A stretch of DNA of 64,000 nt from Gammaproteobacteria bacterium (GTDB lineage: Bacteria > Pseudomonadota > Gammaproteobacteria > Burkholderiales > Gallionellaceae). The notes under the pieces are model-generated. The model was not told the origin of the DNA. It searched no databases and saw only the letters and a program-made list of their open reading frames with translations. The first letter of the stretch is position 1. Each line of letters opens with the position of its first letter. Positions 10,064-19,255 of this stretch are shown here, one piece after another. The translations under genes were made by a program, and so were the position numbers. The DNA lies in NCBI GenBank assembly GCA_018820925.1, contig JAHJNJ010000026.1:1-64000 (forward strand), in the 5' to 3' direction.

Positions 10064-10855
10064 ATGTCCATCAGTATCAAGACCCCGCAGGAAATCGAAA
10101 AAATGCGCATCGCCGGGCGTTTGGCCGGAGAGGTGCTGGATTACATCACCCCTTTTGTACAAGCGGGTATCACCACCGAAGAGCTGGACAAACTGTGCCA
10201 TGACTACATGGTGAAAGAACAAGGCTGCATTCCCGCGCCGCTCAACTACGCGCCGGGCGGACATATGCCCTATCCGAAGTCCATCTGCACTTCGATCAAC
10301 CATCAGGTCTGTCACGGCATCCCCAGTGACAAGAAACTGAAAAACGGCGATATCGTGAACCTGGATGTCACGCCGATCAAGGATGGCTGGCACGGCGATA
10401 CCAGCCGCATGTATTACGTCGGCGAACCGTCCATTCAGGCCAAACGTTTGTGCGAGGTCACCTACGAGGCGATGTGGCGCGGCATCCGTGTGGTCAAAGC
10501 GGGCGCCTATCTGGGTGATATCGGCCAGGCCATCCAGACCTTTGTCGAAGGCAAGGGCTACAGCGTGGTCCGTGAATTCTGCGGGCACGGCATCGGCAGC
10601 AAGTTTCACGAAGAACCGCAAGTCCTGCATTACGGCAAAGCCGGCACAGGCGTGAAACTGGAAGCGGGCATGATCTTCACCATCGAACCGATGGTCAATG
10701 CCGGCAAAGCCGGCATCAAGCAACTGGGCGACGGCTGGACCGTGGTCACCAAAGACCACAGCCTGTCCGCGCAATGGGAACACACCATCCTGGTCGCCCC
10801 GACCGGCTTTGAAGTGCTGACCCTGTCCGCCGGTTCCCCGCCTGTACCCGCGTGA
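10064..10855 (+). CDS. map: Type I methionine aminopeptidase
   Basis: MSISIKTPQEIEKMRIAGRLAGEVLDYI; metal ligands in NLDVTPIKDGWHGDTSRMY and CGHGIGSKFHEEPQV. Confidence 0.95.
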   Translation: MSISIKTPQEIEKMRIAGRLAGEVLDYITPFVQAGITTEELDKLCHDYMVKEQGCIPAPLNYAPGGHMPYPKSICTSINHQVCHGIPSDKKLKNGDIVNLDVTPIKDGWHGDTSRMYYVGEPSIQAKRLCEVTYEAMWRGIRVVKAGAYLGDIGQAIQTFVEGKGYSVVREFCGHGIGSKFHEEPQVLHYGKAGTGVKLEAGMIFTIEPMVNAGKAGIKQLGDGWTVVTKDHSLSAQWEHTILVAPTGFEVLTLSAGSPPVPA

Positions 10856-13404
10856 CCTCGAATACAATGAAGACCATCTCTGAAATCAGGGACAGTCTGC
10901 GCCTTGCGCGCCGCAAGCTGCAGGAAAGCTATACAACCCGTCACCAACCTGCGCGTCACCTGCATGCCCACACCAGGATAGTCGACGAGCATCTGCGCAT
11001 GGTGTGGCAATTGCTGGCCATGCCGCCCGAGCTCGCTTTGGTTGCGGTGGGCGGTTATGGACGCACCGAGCTTTTTCCAAAATCCGACATCGACCTGCTC
11101 ATCCTGCTGCCGCAGCAACCCGATGAACAGTTGCAACAACGCCTGCAGGAACTGGTCGGCAATTTGTGGGATATCGGACTGGAAGTCGGCCATAGCGTAC
11201 GTACCATCGGCGACTGTATGGCCGAGTCTTCGGACGTGACCGTGCAGACCAACCTGCTGGAAGCCCGCCACATCACCGGCAGTTATCCCCTGTTTGCCGA
11301 AATGCGTGAAACGCTTTCCGAACACCTGAACCGGCGCGCCTTCTATCTGGCCAAGGTGAAAGAACAGGAACAGCGCCACACGCGTTTTCTCGACACCGAC
11401 TACAACCTGGAGCCGAACCTCAAGGAAAGTCCCGGCGGCTTGCGCGATCTGCAGACCGTATTGTGGATCGCCCGCGCCAGCGGATTCGGCGATACCTGGC
11501 GCAAGCTGGCCGAGGCAAAACTGATCACCGCGCAGGAAGCAACAGTCATCGCGCGCCACGAAAACCTGCTGCAAACCTTGCGCATCCGCCTGCACTACCT
11601 GGCCGGCCGGCGCGAAGACCGCATCCTGTTCGATTTCCAGACCGAACTGGCCGAGCAGATGCATATCGAAGCGACCGAAACGCGCCGCGCCAGCGAACAC
11701 CTGATGCAGCGCTACTACCGCACCAAGCGCGCAGTGCTGCAACTCAATGCCGTGCTGCTGGAGAATCTGCATACCCATCTGTTCCCGGAAGGCGCCACAA
11801 TTCGCCCGCTCAACGAACGCTTCCTGGCACGCGACAACCTGCTTGAGGTGCGCGACGACACGTTGTTCGAACACGACCCATCGGCCATTCTGGAAAGTTT
11901 CCTGCTGATGGAACAGCACCCGAGCCTGACCGGATTTTCCGTGCCGACCGCGCGTGCGCTGCTGCGCGCGCGCCCGAGAATCGACGCCGCATTCCGCCGC
12001 AACCCGCATAACCGCGAGCTGTTCATGAAGATACTGCGCCAGCCGCAGGGCATCACCCACGTGCTGCGGCGCATGAGCCGCAACGGCATCCTGGGACGAT
12101 ACCTGCCCGCCTTCGGCCGCATTGTGGGCCAGATGCAGCACGACTTGTTCCACGTCTATACCGTGGACGAACACATCCTGATGGTGGTGCACAACGTGCG
12201 CTGTTTCGCGCTGGAAAAACACGCGCATGAATTCCCGCTGTGCAACAAGCTGATGAAGGATTTTGCGCGGCCCGAAGTGCTGTATATCGCCGCGCTGTTC
12301 CACGACATCGCCAAAGGCCGCGGCGGCGACCATGCAACAAAGGGACGTGTCGACGCGGCGCGTTTTTGCAAACAACATGGCCTGACCAGGGAAGATAGCG
12401 AGTTGGTGGTGTGGCTGGTTCAACACCACCTGCTGCTTTCCTCCACCGCACAATCCAAGGATTTGTCGGACCAGGACATCATCGCAGCCTTCGCACAAAA
12501 CATTCCGAACGACCGCTATCTGGTCGCACTGTATCTGCTCACCGTGGCCGACATTCGCGGCACCAGCCCGAAAATCTGGAATGTGTGGAAAGGCAAATTG
12601 CTGGAAGACCTGTTCTGGTCAACCCGGCGTTTCATGGTGGGCGGCAAGGTCGCCAACCTGGTCGGCGAAGTGCGCCGTCTCGCCGCCGAAACGCTGAACC
12701 TCTACGCTGTCAATCCCGAAGCATACGAACTGCTGTGGGCACAACTGGATGCTGAATATTTCCTGCGCCACGAGCCGCATGAAATCGCCTGGCATACCCG
12801 GTTGTTGTCGCATCGCGTAAACAGCGCAACACCCGTCGTCAAGGCGCGCTTGAGCCGTATCGGCGAAGGCCTGCAAGTGCTCGTCTATACGCCGGACAAA
12901 CCCTACCTGTTCGCGCGCATTTGCAGCTTCTTCGCCCACATGAGCTACAACATCATGGAAGCCAAGGTGCACACCACCCATCACGGCTACGCGCTCGACA
13001 GCTTCCTGGTGATGGATGCGAACAATGAAAAGACCGTCTATCGCGACGTGATGAATTTCATCGAATACGAACTGGCCCAGCAACTGACCAGCGACGCACC
13101 GCTGGCGACACCAGGCGTCGGCAGGGTCAGCCGCCAGTTCAAACACTTCCCCATCGCCCCGCAAGTCATCATCGCCCGGGACGAAAAAGGCCGCCATACC
13201 CTGTCCATCGTGGCCGGCGACCGCACCGGCCTGCTGGCACGCATCGCCTACCTGCTGGCGCAGCATCACATCGAACTGCGCAGTGCCAAGATCAATACCC
13301 TGGGTTCCCGCGCCGAAGACACGTTCTGGATCAGCGGCGAAGCACTGGATAGACCGCAGGAAGTAGATGGACTGCGCAAGGCTTTGCAGATACAGCTCGC
13401 CTGA
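10852..13404 (+). CDS. glnD: [Protein-PII] uridylyltransferase / UTase-removing enzyme GlnD
   Basis: GGYGRTELFPKSDIDLLIL nucleotidyltransferase motif, HD domain (ALFHDIAKGRGGDH), two C-terminal ACT domains; start overlaps map stop (GTG 10852 or ATG 10867). Confidence 0.95.
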   Translation: MTSNTMKTISEIRDSLRLARRKLQESYTTRHQPARHLHAHTRIVDEHLRMVWQLLAMPPELALVAVGGYGRTELFPKSDIDLLILLPQQPDEQLQQRLQELVGNLWDIGLEVGHSVRTIGDCMAESSDVTVQTNLLEARHITGSYPLFAEMRETLSEHLNRRAFYLAKVKEQEQRHTRFLDTDYNLEPNLKESPGGLRDLQTVLWIARASGFGDTWRKLAEAKLITAQEATVIARHENLLQTLRIRLHYLAGRREDRILFDFQTELAEQMHIEATETRRASEHLMQRYYRTKRAVLQLNAVLLENLHTHLFPEGATIRPLNERFLARDNLLEVRDDTLFEHDPSAILESFLLMEQHPSLTGFSVPTARALLRARPRIDAAFRRNPHNRELFMKILRQPQGITHVLRRMSRNGILGRYLPAFGRIVGQMQHDLFHVYTVDEHILMVVHNVRCFALEKHAHEFPLCNKLMKDFARPEVLYIAALFHDIAKGRGGDHATKGRVDAARFCKQHGLTREDSELVVWLVQHHLLLSSTAQSKDLSDQDIIAAFAQNIPNDRYLVALYLLTVADIRGTSPKIWNVWKGKLLEDLFWSTRRFMVGGKVANLVGEVRRLAAETLNLYAVNPEAYELLWAQLDAEYFLRHEPHEIAWHTRLLSHRVNSATPVVKARLSRIGEGLQVLVYTPDKPYLFARICSFFAHMSYNIMEAKVHTTHHGYALDSFLVMDANNEKTVYRDVMNFIEYELAQQLTSDAPLATPGVGRVSRQFKHFPIAPQVIIARDEKGRHTLSIVAGDRTGLLARIAYLLAQHHIELRSAKINTLGSRAEDTFWISGEALDRPQEVDGLRKALQIQLA

Positions 13405-13650
13405 TGCGATCCTGAACTGGAAGTACCTGTCCGGAATCGCCAAAAGCTGTCGTTCGTCACACCGGCCTGATCAATACACATCATTATTTCCGGCTTATAC
13501 CCATAGCGGCCAAGGTGTGGTTCAATGTGCCCGGAATATTCAATATTGCGAGGTTGCTAATGAATCAACTGGTTATCGAGAATCTGCGCGCCTCACTATT
13601 TTTAATAATACTGACCGTTAAGTCCGTTTAATAACAGTAGGGCCAAGAAT

Positions 13651-14109
13651 ATGTACAAATTCATCGGTCGACATGCCCCGGTAGTCATTGCACTTGTTTT
13701 CTCTAGTTTCGTATTAATCGCAGGCGCATGGCTGGCATGGCAATGCAACCCAGCTTGGTTAAATAGAGCAGGTGCATTAATCATCATCGCTGGCGTGCTG
13801 CTTGGAGCATCTAGATTTTACGAATGGGTTCAGCAAAAAATAGCTGACTTCGTTCAAGCAAACTACGATTCCATCGCAAACGATGCGCTGACTGTCATAG
13901 AGGCGGAGAGAACTAAACCCTTTGATGAAGCCGATCACCTTCGTATTCGTACCAGCATCAAAGAGGAACTTCACAAGGATTTCGGAGAAATCTTCGCCGA
14001 AGACAAAACGCGCTTGAAGAAGTGGGAGATTTACCTCATCGTCATAGGAACGTTTCTTAACGGCTTTGGCGACTACCTAGTGTCCATCCTCAAGGCGCAT
14101 GGCACCTAA
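13651..14109 (+). CDS. Hypothetical small membrane protein, cassette-like gene 1
   Basis: 152 aa with two hydrophobic segments; stop TAA lies inside ACCTAAC. Confidence 0.65.
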   Translation: MYKFIGRHAPVVIALVFSSFVLIAGAWLAWQCNPAWLNRAGALIIIAGVLLGASRFYEWVQQKIADFVQANYDSIANDALTVIEAERTKPFDEADHLRIRTSIKEELHKDFGEIFAEDKTRLKKWEIYLIVIGTFLNGFGDYLVSILKAHGT

Positions 14110-14163
14110 CCCATCCATCAATCCTGCGCAAAAGCGCACAGCCCCTCACTTTTGCATTAGCCA
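14103..14163 (+). other. attC-like site 1
   Basis: CACCTAAC ... TGCGC-AAAA-GCGCA stem ... GCATTAGCC; overlaps the stop of the preceding ORF. Confidence 0.55.
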
Positions 14164-14175
14164 TCTCAAGTCACC

Positions 14176-14838
14176 ATGACCCTTTCCGACGTCGCTCAAA
14201 TCGCTCAAAGTGCCTCGATAATCCTTGCATCTCTCTTTGCCATCTATGGGTTCGACGCTTGGCGGCGTGAACACATCGGGAAACGGCGCATAGAGCTTGC
14301 GGAGGAAGTTCTTGCACTGTTCTACCAAGCTCGCGATGCCATCGCTGCAATACGCAGTCCATTGGGCTACGAGGGCGAGGGAAAGACGCGAAAGCCTGGC
14401 CCAAATGAGCGACCGGAAGATAAGGACGGTTTGGATCAGGCATACGTACTAATTGAGCGGTACAACAGCCACTCTGAGCTCTTCTCTCGCATCCACTCAT
14501 TGCGCTACCGCGTAATGGCGCAACTGGGGCTAGAGGCTGCCAAACCTTTCGACGCCCTGAACGAGATTATTCACGAACTCATAGTCTCCGCACATCGGAT
14601 GTCACGGCTCAATACTCGCCGTGAGTGGGCTTCGCATTCGCCGGAAGCAGAGGCGAAAAATCACCGTGAATTCCTTGAAATTCATAACATCTACTATGGC
14701 ACTGGAGGTGCCGATGACCCGATATCGCCTCGCATCAAGCAAGCTGTTTCAGATATCGAGCGTACATGCCGAAGCATCATCGAAAGCCAAGGGACACTTT
14801 TTGCCATCTTCAACGCAAGGTTGCGAAAAGATGGCTAA
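14176..14838 (+). CDS. Hypothetical protein, N-terminal TM plus helical domain, cassette-like gene 2
   Basis: 220 aa; starts just after attC-like site 1; stop TAA lies inside GGCTAAC. Confidence 0.65.
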   Translation: MTLSDVAQIAQSASIILASLFAIYGFDAWRREHIGKRRIELAEEVLALFYQARDAIAAIRSPLGYEGEGKTRKPGPNERPEDKDGLDQAYVLIERYNSHSELFSRIHSLRYRVMAQLGLEAAKPFDALNEIIHELIVSAHRMSRLNTRREWASHSPEAEAKNHREFLEIHNIYYGTGGADDPISPRIKQAVSDIERTCRSIIESQGTLFAIFNARLRKDG

Positions 14839-14905
14839 CCCGGCGGTGCAGGGGACGCTGCGCGATAAAGCGTCGCGCAGCGTCTCTGACCTTAAACGCT
14901 AAAGC
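14833..14905 (+). other. attC-like site 2 (strongest)
   Basis: GGCTAACCCGGCGGTGCAGGGGACGCTGCGCGATAAAGCGTCGCGCAGCGTCTCTGACCTTAAACGCTAAAGC; 12-bp perfect central stem GACGCTGCGCGA/TCGCGCAGCGTC extended by further pairing. Confidence 0.75.
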
Positions 14906-14907
14906 TT

Positions 14908-15228
14908 ATGGAATTGTGGCCAAATAACGTGTGGATAGCGCTGGTTGCTGTTATTACACTTATTATCGTAATGCAATTCGCCTTCGATGCTTTCATCTTG
15001 GCCATTGGCTCCCTCATCGTTTGGGTTCTTTCGGCTGGGCGCATCAAAACTGGAGAGCGGAGGGTTATTGGGAAATCACCGCCAAAACCAAATGGTGGGC
15101 AAATCTTTTATTATGAAAACTCGGCGACTTACATGTACCAAAACTTTGTTGCCTTGGTTGGTCTTGTCTTTGTATTGTCTGGCCTCACTGCAATATTTGG
15201 TTACGGCATGTGGACAACTGCGCTCTAA
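14908..15228 (+). CDS. Hypothetical membrane protein, cassette-like gene 3
   Basis: 106 aa, hydrophobic segments; starts 3 nt after attC-like site 2; stop TAA lies inside CTCTAAC. Confidence 0.6.
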   Translation: MELWPNNVWIALVAVITLIIVMQFAFDAFILAIGSLIVWVLSAGRIKTGERRVIGKSPPKPNGGQIFYYENSATYMYQNFVALVGLVFVLSGLTAIFGYGMWTTAL

Positions 15229-15301
15229 CTCTCCATTCGCGCGTAGTGATAAAACGACGTGTCGCAGCCCAACCCAGCGTTCCAGCGAACGCGCCTAAAG
15301 C
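15223..15301 (+). other. attC-like site 3 (degenerate)
   Basis: CTCTAAC at the ORF stop; ends GCGCCTAAAGC, matching the ...CTAAAGC end of site 2; directly abuts the glnD fragment. Confidence 0.45.
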
Positions 15302-15302
15302 G

Positions 15303-15472
15303 GCGCGCATCGCCTACCTGCTGGCGCAACACCACATCGAACTGCGCAGCGCCAAGATCAACACACTGGGCGCCCGCGCCGAAGACACGTTCTGGATCAG
15401 CGGAGAAGCACTGGATAGACCGCAGGAAGTAGACGAACTGCGCAAGGCTTTGCAAATACAGCTTGCATGATG
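15303..15472 (+). pseudogene. Duplicated 3' end of glnD (C-terminal ACT domain fragment)
   Basis: Gap-free alignment to 13237-13406; 14 differences by hand count, 12 synonymous; encodes ARIAYLLAQHHIELRSAKINTLGARAEDTFWISGEALDRPQEVDELRKALQIQLA. Confidence 0.92.
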
Positions 15473-15647
15473 AAAACAGATGATTGCGGTTTATTTTGCA
15501 TATACTGTAAAGTGATTTTGCTGATAGATTGCACGGAGTGGAAACGGTATGGGCAAACAATCCATGATGCTTACGTATGCACTCCGATAGCGCCCCTAAT
15601 AATTGGCAGTCACGTTAGCCATTTTAAGGCTACATCAAGGAGAAATT

Positions 15648-16157
15648 ATGGATGCAACTACATGGGGTTTTGTCGGAGCATTAGCTGGTACAGTCATTGG
15701 TGCTGCTGCCAGTATATTCACAACTCTCATTACAAACTGGAATGCATCCCGACTTCAACAAAATGCCGACTCCTTAGAACGTGCTGAACGAGCAAGATCA
15801 TTTCAGAGAGACAATCTTTTAGAGTTACAAGTTTCAATTCAAGATGCCATGCGTCTCGTCGGGCGAGCTCACCATGAGGACGTAGTAGCATCAAAAAAAA
15901 GCGGGGGTTGGGGCGAGTCGAAGCTTAGTGAAGAGGTAAACCAAAACATTCATTTAACTAATACGAAATTATCCGTTCTTAGTGTGCGTGTAGCGGATGA
16001 TGATTTACGATCTAAGCTAGAGCTACTCCGTAGAAAAATCACCAAATGTCTTTTCGCAAAATCGGAAATAGAAGGAGAAGCATTAATTTTGGATGCCCTC
16101 TCTGAATTCAATACATTTATGGAGCAACTTGGTAAGGTTCTTCGGAGTAATTATTAG
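15648..16157 (+). CDS. Hypothetical protein, N-terminal TM plus helical domain
   Basis: 169 aa ORF (MDATTWGFVGALAGTVIGAAASIFTTLI...) with RBS-like aaggagaaatt. Confidence 0.65.
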   Translation: MDATTWGFVGALAGTVIGAAASIFTTLITNWNASRLQQNADSLERAERARSFQRDNLLELQVSIQDAMRLVGRAHHEDVVASKKSGGWGESKLSEEVNQNIHLTNTKLSVLSVRVADDDLRSKLELLRRKITKCLFAKSEIEGEALILDALSEFNTFMEQLGKVLRSNY

Positions 16158-16251
16158 CCAAAACTAAACGGTGGCTGCATCACATTCCATTTCGCACCAC
16201 CATACGAAGCGTCCCTCGCACAAACAATGGCTGATTCTCCTCGGCCATTTC

Positions 16252-16920
16252 TCATTCCTGGATCTCCCACTCTTTCTGTACCACCCACGCAGTCCTGTCG
16301 GCCAACTCAGCCAGGCTGGCAGCTTGCAGCGCAGAAGCCGGTAACACCCATCCTTTACCGTCAGGCAGATCACGTGTGGCGGTGGCAGCCGCAACAATGA
16401 TCGGCACATAGCCCTGGTCGCGCGCAGCACGTGCTGTCGAGCTGACGCAGTTGTGCGTCATGAAGCCCACGATGATGAGGTTCTTTCGGCCCGTGCGCTG
16501 GATCGCTTCTTCCAGTTTGGTATCCGCAAAAGCACTCACCCGCATTTTTTCGATCACCGTCTCGCCGGTTAGCGGCTGAAGCGGCGCGACAATTTCAAAA
16601 TATGGTCCGTCCGGATTGAATAATCCACCTTTGCCTTTGTGCATGATGTGGATGACCGGCGTGCCGGACTTTCTGGCACGGGTCAGCAGTTGCGCGGTTT
16701 CGGCGATTGCAGCATCGACGCCGACCAGCGGCAACGCACCGTCGACATATTCGCGTTGTGCATCGATGATGATCAACACTGCATTTGAAAGTCTGGCGGG
16801 CTCGGGCTTTGCGCCTGCCATTTCGAACAGGGTTTTGGGTAATGCGGCGGCTTGAGCTGGGAAAGCGAAGCACAGAATGCTGATCAGGATAGTTCCGAAT
16901 AATTTCATTGTATTCTCCAT
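16252..16920 (-). CDS. Isochorismatase-family cysteine hydrolase (secreted)
   Basis: Signal peptide; VLIIIDAQREYVDGALPLVG; GFMTHNCVSSTARAARDQGY. Confidence 0.85.
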   Translation of the reverse strand: MENTMKLFGTILISILCFAFPAQAAALPKTLFEMAGAKPEPARLSNAVLIIIDAQREYVDGALPLVGVDAAIAETAQLLTRARKSGTPVIHIMHKGKGGLFNPDGPYFEIVAPLQPLTGETVIEKMRVSAFADTKLEEAIQRTGRKNLIIVGFMTHNCVSSTARAARDQGYVPIIVAAATATRDLPDGKGWVLPASALQAASLAELADRTAWVVQKEWEIQE

Positions 16921-16935
16921 TGAGTTAAGGGGGGT

Positions 16936-16993
16936 GTAGGTGCGAATTTATTCGCACGGTTTAAGTGTTTTGTGCGAATGAATTCGCACCTAC
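16936..16993. repeat. GTAG-headed inverted pair (REP/REPIN-like)
   Basis: gtaggtgcgaatttattcgcac and gtgcgaatgaattcgcacctac, 22-nt arms with 1 mismatch. Confidence 0.75.
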
Positions 16994-17025
16994 TGGATAC
17001 CGGCCTACGCCGGTATGACGCAGTG

Positions 17026-17418
17026 TTAATTCTTCAAATGCTGCGTAATCGACCAGTGCGTCTGGATGAGGCGCCAGCCTTGCTTGTCCAGGCGATATAC
17101 CTCGGTGCAATTCCAGCGCATCACGGTCGCACCGGTGTATGAATTCAGATTGAAGGTCAGCACCGCCGCTTCGCCGCAGACCTGGACTTTCGGTTCGATC
17201 AGGTCGTAACGGTCGATGCGGATAGTCCCGCGCAACGATTCGTATAAAGCGGTGAGCGCGTCCAGTCCGTCCAGTCGGCGTTCGAGGAACGGGTCGAAAT
17301 ACACCACGTCGGGGGCGGAGATTTCCAGGTAGCCGGAGGGATCGCCTGCGCCCCAGCGATCCAGTGCTGCACGTTCCATCGCGATAAGTGTTGCCGTGAT
17401 TTCCTCGGTTCGGGACAT
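17026..17418 (-). CDS. SnoaL/NTF2-like nuclear transport factor 2 family protein
   Basis: MSRTEEITATLIAMERAALDRWGAGDPSGYLEISAPDVVYFDPFLERRLDGLDAL...; internal start chosen within a longer ORF. Confidence 0.75.
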   Translation of the reverse strand: MSRTEEITATLIAMERAALDRWGAGDPSGYLEISAPDVVYFDPFLERRLDGLDALTALYESLRGTIRIDRYDLIEPKVQVCGEAAVLTFNLNSYTGATVMRWNCTEVYRLDKQGWRLIQTHWSITQHLKN

Positions 17419-17520
17419 GGCTTGTTTCCTCAGGGTGGTTTGGAATGGAACGCATGATGTCACTCGGCACATCGCCACAGCAGTGGCATAATTGCCCAAA
17501 TTGATGCGAAAAATGCCAAC

Positions 17521-18495
17521 ATGAAAATTGCAATGCTGCTTGAACAAGGTGCGACGGCTTCCAGCGTTACGACAACGCTGGACATGCTCCGCCTTGCCCA
17601 GCGTTACCAGCCTGAAGCGGGCTGGCAGCCGCAGTTGTATTCCACCGCAGGCGGTCTCTTGCGTCTGAACGATGCGGTCGCTGTAGAAACACAGCAGTTG
17701 CCTGCCGACCTCGGCGAATACGATGCGATCATCCTGCCGGGGTTCTTTGCAGAATCCATCGATCACATCGTCAGCCAGTTGCACACGACCTGGCAGACCG
17801 TTATCGCCAAGCTGCAACACCTGCCCGAAACCACGCTGGTCGCCGCCAGTTGCTATGGCACTTTTGTGCTGGCGGAGGCGGGATTGTTGAATGGCTTGCC
17901 TGCCACAACGACCTGGTGGCTCGCCCATGAGTTTCAGCAGCGCTATCCAAATATCCGGCTGGATGCCGACAAGACGCTTGTCGACAGCGGCCGCGCCATC
18001 ACTGCGGGGGCGATGACGGCGCATACCGATTTATCCCTGCATGTGCTGCGCCGTTTGGGTGGTGCGGCTCTGGCGCGCAGCGTGAGCGGCATCATGCTGG
18101 TGGACGGCGCACGCACGTCGCAGCGCCCGTTCATGTCGGTGCAGAAAAACTATTCCGAACCGATGATCCAGCGCGCCATCGAATGGATGACGGACAGGCT
18201 GATGCAGCCGGTTTCCATCGACGATCTCGCCATTGCCATGCACGTCAGCTATCGCACGCTCAACCGCCGCTTCATCGATATCACCGGATTGACACCCCTC
18301 GCCTACTTGCAGGCACTGAAGATCGAAAGGGCGAAGGAATTACTGGAGGGATCGCACAGCGATTTCGGGGAAATCACCGCAAGTGTGGGGTATGAGGATG
18401 TTTCTTCTTTCAGGAGATTGTTCAAGCGCTCTACCGGTCTTTCACCGGCGCAGTATCGGAGGCAGTTCAAAGGGGGAGCAACGACTGCTAGATAA
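17521..18495 (+). CDS. GlxA-like AraC family transcriptional regulator (DJ-1/PfpI + HTH)
   Basis: N-terminal amidase-like domain; C-terminal AraC HTH (IDDLAIAMHVSYRTLNRRF, ITASVGYEDVSSFRRLFKRSTGLSPAQYRRQF). Confidence 0.9.
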   Translation: MKIAMLLEQGATASSVTTTLDMLRLAQRYQPEAGWQPQLYSTAGGLLRLNDAVAVETQQLPADLGEYDAIILPGFFAESIDHIVSQLHTTWQTVIAKLQHLPETTLVAASCYGTFVLAEAGLLNGLPATTTWWLAHEFQQRYPNIRLDADKTLVDSGRAITAGAMTAHTDLSLHVLRRLGGAALARSVSGIMLVDGARTSQRPFMSVQKNYSEPMIQRAIEWMTDRLMQPVSIDDLAIAMHVSYRTLNRRFIDITGLTPLAYLQALKIERAKELLEGSHSDFGEITASVGYEDVSSFRRLFKRSTGLSPAQYRRQFKGGATTAR

Positions 18496-18786
18496 TTATT
18501 TCTTCTTGTATGTACGTTTACGCTCTTCGGTGAACGACCACCACGGCAATGCTTCGCCACCATCCATGAAGCGGACAATCGAGATGAACACATCAATCAC
18601 GCAGGGATCCTGGCGCACGCCAGTTCTATCGCATAGTGCTTCATACAATTTGTTTGGGTCCTTGCCGATAAGTTGCTGCGGTGTGCGCATTCCCAGGATG
18701 CGCAGATCGGTCGCCATTGCCTTGCCGATGTTGGGCAGGTCTTCCAGATTGTTGAGTCGGTCGCGCTGAACTTTTTGCGGGTTCAT
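18496..18786 (-). CDS. Helix-hairpin-helix protein (pathogenicity-locus/Cdd1-like)
   Basis: LNNLEDLPNIGKAMATDLRILGMRTPQQLIGKDPNKLYEALCDRTG. Confidence 0.75.
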   Translation of the reverse strand: MNPQKVQRDRLNNLEDLPNIGKAMATDLRILGMRTPQQLIGKDPNKLYEALCDRTGVRQDPCVIDVFISIVRFMDGGEALPWWSFTEERKRTYKKK

Positions 18787-18815
18787 GGATATCTCCTTGC
18801 GACAGTTACAGAAGC

Positions 18816-19250
18816 TTAACCGTGCCGTCCCTTGTAGCAGAGCGCTGCTGCATGCACGACTTCCGAATAGGGTATCGCGGCCAATTCGCCCCATTGTTGC
18901 AGGACGCTGTCCAGCAGCGCATCCACGTTAGCCACTTCGGCGCTTCCATCCAACACATTCTGCAATCCCAGCAGACCCCCGCATTGAACGCGCATTTCCT
19001 GAGCGTGCGATAACGCCGCATCTTCATGCACATTTTTCAGCGCAAAAGCAAAACTGTGACGCAGGTGAATATGCAATGAAGTACAACGGGAAAGGCTGGC
19101 CTGATTCAGGCAAGCTACCGACTCGCGTTCGGCGATTTGCACGCGTTCCGCGCGTTTGCATTCGACACAGCCGGCCAGTACTGCTTTTTCGAACGTGCAG
19201 GGACGTTCGACCATCTCGGATATTCTCTGCCGGAAGGCAGTTTCATCCAT
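18816..19250 (-). CDS. Conserved hypothetical cysteine-containing protein
   Basis: 144 aa, tightly linked to the following ORFs; LAGCVECKRAERVQIAERESVACLN. Confidence 0.65.
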   Translation of the reverse strand: MDETAFRQRISEMVERPCTFEKAVLAGCVECKRAERVQIAERESVACLNQASLSRCTSLHIHLRHSFAFALKNVHEDAALSHAQEMRVQCGGLLGLQNVLDGSAEVANVDALLDSVLQQWGELAAIPYSEVVHAAALCYKGRHG

Positions 19251-19255
19251 GGGGG

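Noticed and set aside
10630-12498. 622-aa minus-strand ORF antisense to glnD
   Set aside because: Antisense shadow of a confidently identified gene.
15210-15470. 86-aa ORF MDNCALTLHSRVVIKRRVAAQ...QIQLA as a real gene
   Set aside because: It is the attC-like segment fused by chance to the glnD 3' fragment; no independent start signals.
15500-15632. Possible fourth attC-like site (ends cacgttagcc; inverted cggagtg/cactccg)
   Set aside because: Has a GTTAGCC end, but I could not identify a convincing matching R'' box, so not called.
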